Assembly (NCBI GenBank): GCA_964565645.1
Contig: CAZMFQ010000012.1
Span: 1-61,392 of the forward strand
DNA length: 61,392 nt
Origin: JAHIQC01 sp964565645
Lineage (GTDB): Bacteria; Actinomycetota; Coriobacteriia; Anaerosomatales; JAHIQC01
Direction of reading: 5' to 3'
Notes under the pieces: model-generated
The model's database searches: none
What the model saw: the letters and a program-made list of their open reading frames with translations, nothing else
What the model was told of the DNA's origin: nothing
In this document: in pieces, positions 60,955-61,392 of the stretch
How the letters are laid out: the number at the start of each line of letters is the position of its first letter
Numbering within the stretch: the first letter of the stretch is position 1
Made by a program: the position numbers and the translations under genes

Positions 60955-61392
60955 CTACTCGCTCTCACACAGCGTCGAGCCGGCGGCGAAATCGAAGTCG
61001 ACGAGGTCGCCCGCATTGTAGGCGGCGTAGGCGGCGAGATCGAAGTGGCCGTGACCGGAGAGGTTGAACAGGATCGTGCGGTCCTGGCCGGCGGCCTGGG
61101 CCTCGAGCGCCTGGTCGATGGCCGCGCGGATCGCGTGGCTGGACTCCGGAGCTGGCAGGATGCCCTCGGCGCGCGCGAACTGCACGGCCGCGGCGAAGCA
61201 TGCGGTCTGGTCGACGGCCACCGCATCGGCCTCGCCCTCGTGCACGAGCTGCGAGACGAGCGGAGAGTCGCCGTGGTAACGCAGACCACCGGCGTGGATG
61301 CCTGCGGGCACGAAGTCGTGACCCAGGGTGTACATGAGCATCTGCGGCGTCATGCCGGCCTCGTCACCGAGGTCGTACTTGTACTCGCCGGC
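60955..61392 (-). CDS. trpB2: TrpB2-type tryptophan synthase beta-like protein, C-terminal part (cut by window edge)
   Basis: The last ~145 codons only. The sequence YTLGHDFVPAGIHAGGLRYH, 'SPLVSQLVHEGEADAVAV' and EGILPAPESSHAIRAAIDQA is the hallmark of TrpB2-type proteins, which differ from TrpB1 in this C-terminal part. TrpB2 enzymes make tryptophan from indole or O-phosphoserine but do not pair with TrpA. Located upstream of trpF-trpB-trpA on the same strand. The PLP lysine region lies outside the window. Stop TAG is at 60955-60957. Confidence 0.85.
   Translation of the reverse strand, partial: AGEYKYDLGDEAGMTPQMLMYTLGHDFVPAGIHAGGLRYHGDSPLVSQLVHEGEADAVAVDQTACFAAAVQFARAEGILPAPESSHAIRAAIDQALEAQAAGQDRTILFNLSGHGHFDLAAYAAYNAGDLVDFDFAAGSTLCESE

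Overview
The window is high-GC, densely coded bacterial DNA that reads like an anaerobic, electron-transferring member of the Actinomycetota. I infer this from several traits: a GlnR-like winged-helix regulator beside glnA, a PdtaS/PdtaR (ANTAR) pair, a LexA box of the CGAAC-N4-GTTCG type, several GTG/TTG starts and apparently leaderless promoters, CWB2 cell-wall-binding proteins, very large secreted multihaem cytochromes, a split archaeal-type glutamate synthase and a PPi-type phosphofructokinase. A deep-branching, Coriobacteriia-like lineage is my best guess, not a demonstrated placement. No phage, insertion sequence, CRISPR array or rRNA is visible, and no stretch over 300 bases lacks a gene.

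Layout. 1-8.5 kb: 5' end of rpsA, a receiver-GspE-receiver fusion, polA, a methyltransferase, a COG0701-type permease and a GlnR-like regulator. 8.6-11.4 kb: class I-alpha glutamine synthetase and a membrane acyltransferase. 11.5-26.5 kb: the most unusual part. A 2160-residue secreted protein made of three seven-bladed RCC1 propellers nested in Ig-like modules plus about 19 haem sites, and a 1055-residue cytochrome with about 20 haem sites, flank an hdrBC-gltB1-gltB2-gltB3 operon. The two cytochromes share a homologous C-terminal region. 26.7-31.3 kb: a metallophosphoesterase, PdtaR/PdtaS, and a membrane GAF/HD-GYP protein with a degenerate HD site. 31.5-39.1 kb: tRNA-Leu(CAA), an O-antigen-ligase/TPR protein with an accessory exoprotein, a CWB2 surface protein and an MFS transporter. 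39.2-48.2 kb: an SOS-box UvrD-like helicase, then a minus-strand run of LOG protein, lipoprotein, class II aldolase, PFK, accA, accD, class I FBA, a GNAT and a small protein. 48.4-52.4 kb: nadE, a TIGR01777 epimerase, an orphan prepilin and a zinc-ribbon membrane protein. 52.6-57.9 kb: a 1782-residue subtilase with CWB2 anchor. 58.1-61.4 kb: trpA, trpB, trpF and the 3' part of a TrpB2-type gene.

How the parts fit. Nitrogen assimilation (glnA, a candidate regulator, split GltB) sits among redox proteins. The Hdr-like subunit is the obvious candidate to feed electrons to the glutamate synthase, because no NADPH-type GltD is present in the window. The giant cytochromes, CWB2 proteins, subtilase, prepilin and polymer ligase describe a cell that builds an elaborate envelope, probably for extracellular electron transfer. 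The carbon genes cover upper glycolysis and the first step of fatty-acid synthesis. Signalling is rich: two receiver-containing response regulators, a histidine kinase, a receiver-ATPase hybrid and an HD-GYP-like protein. Functions are read from motifs by eye; no database search was possible.
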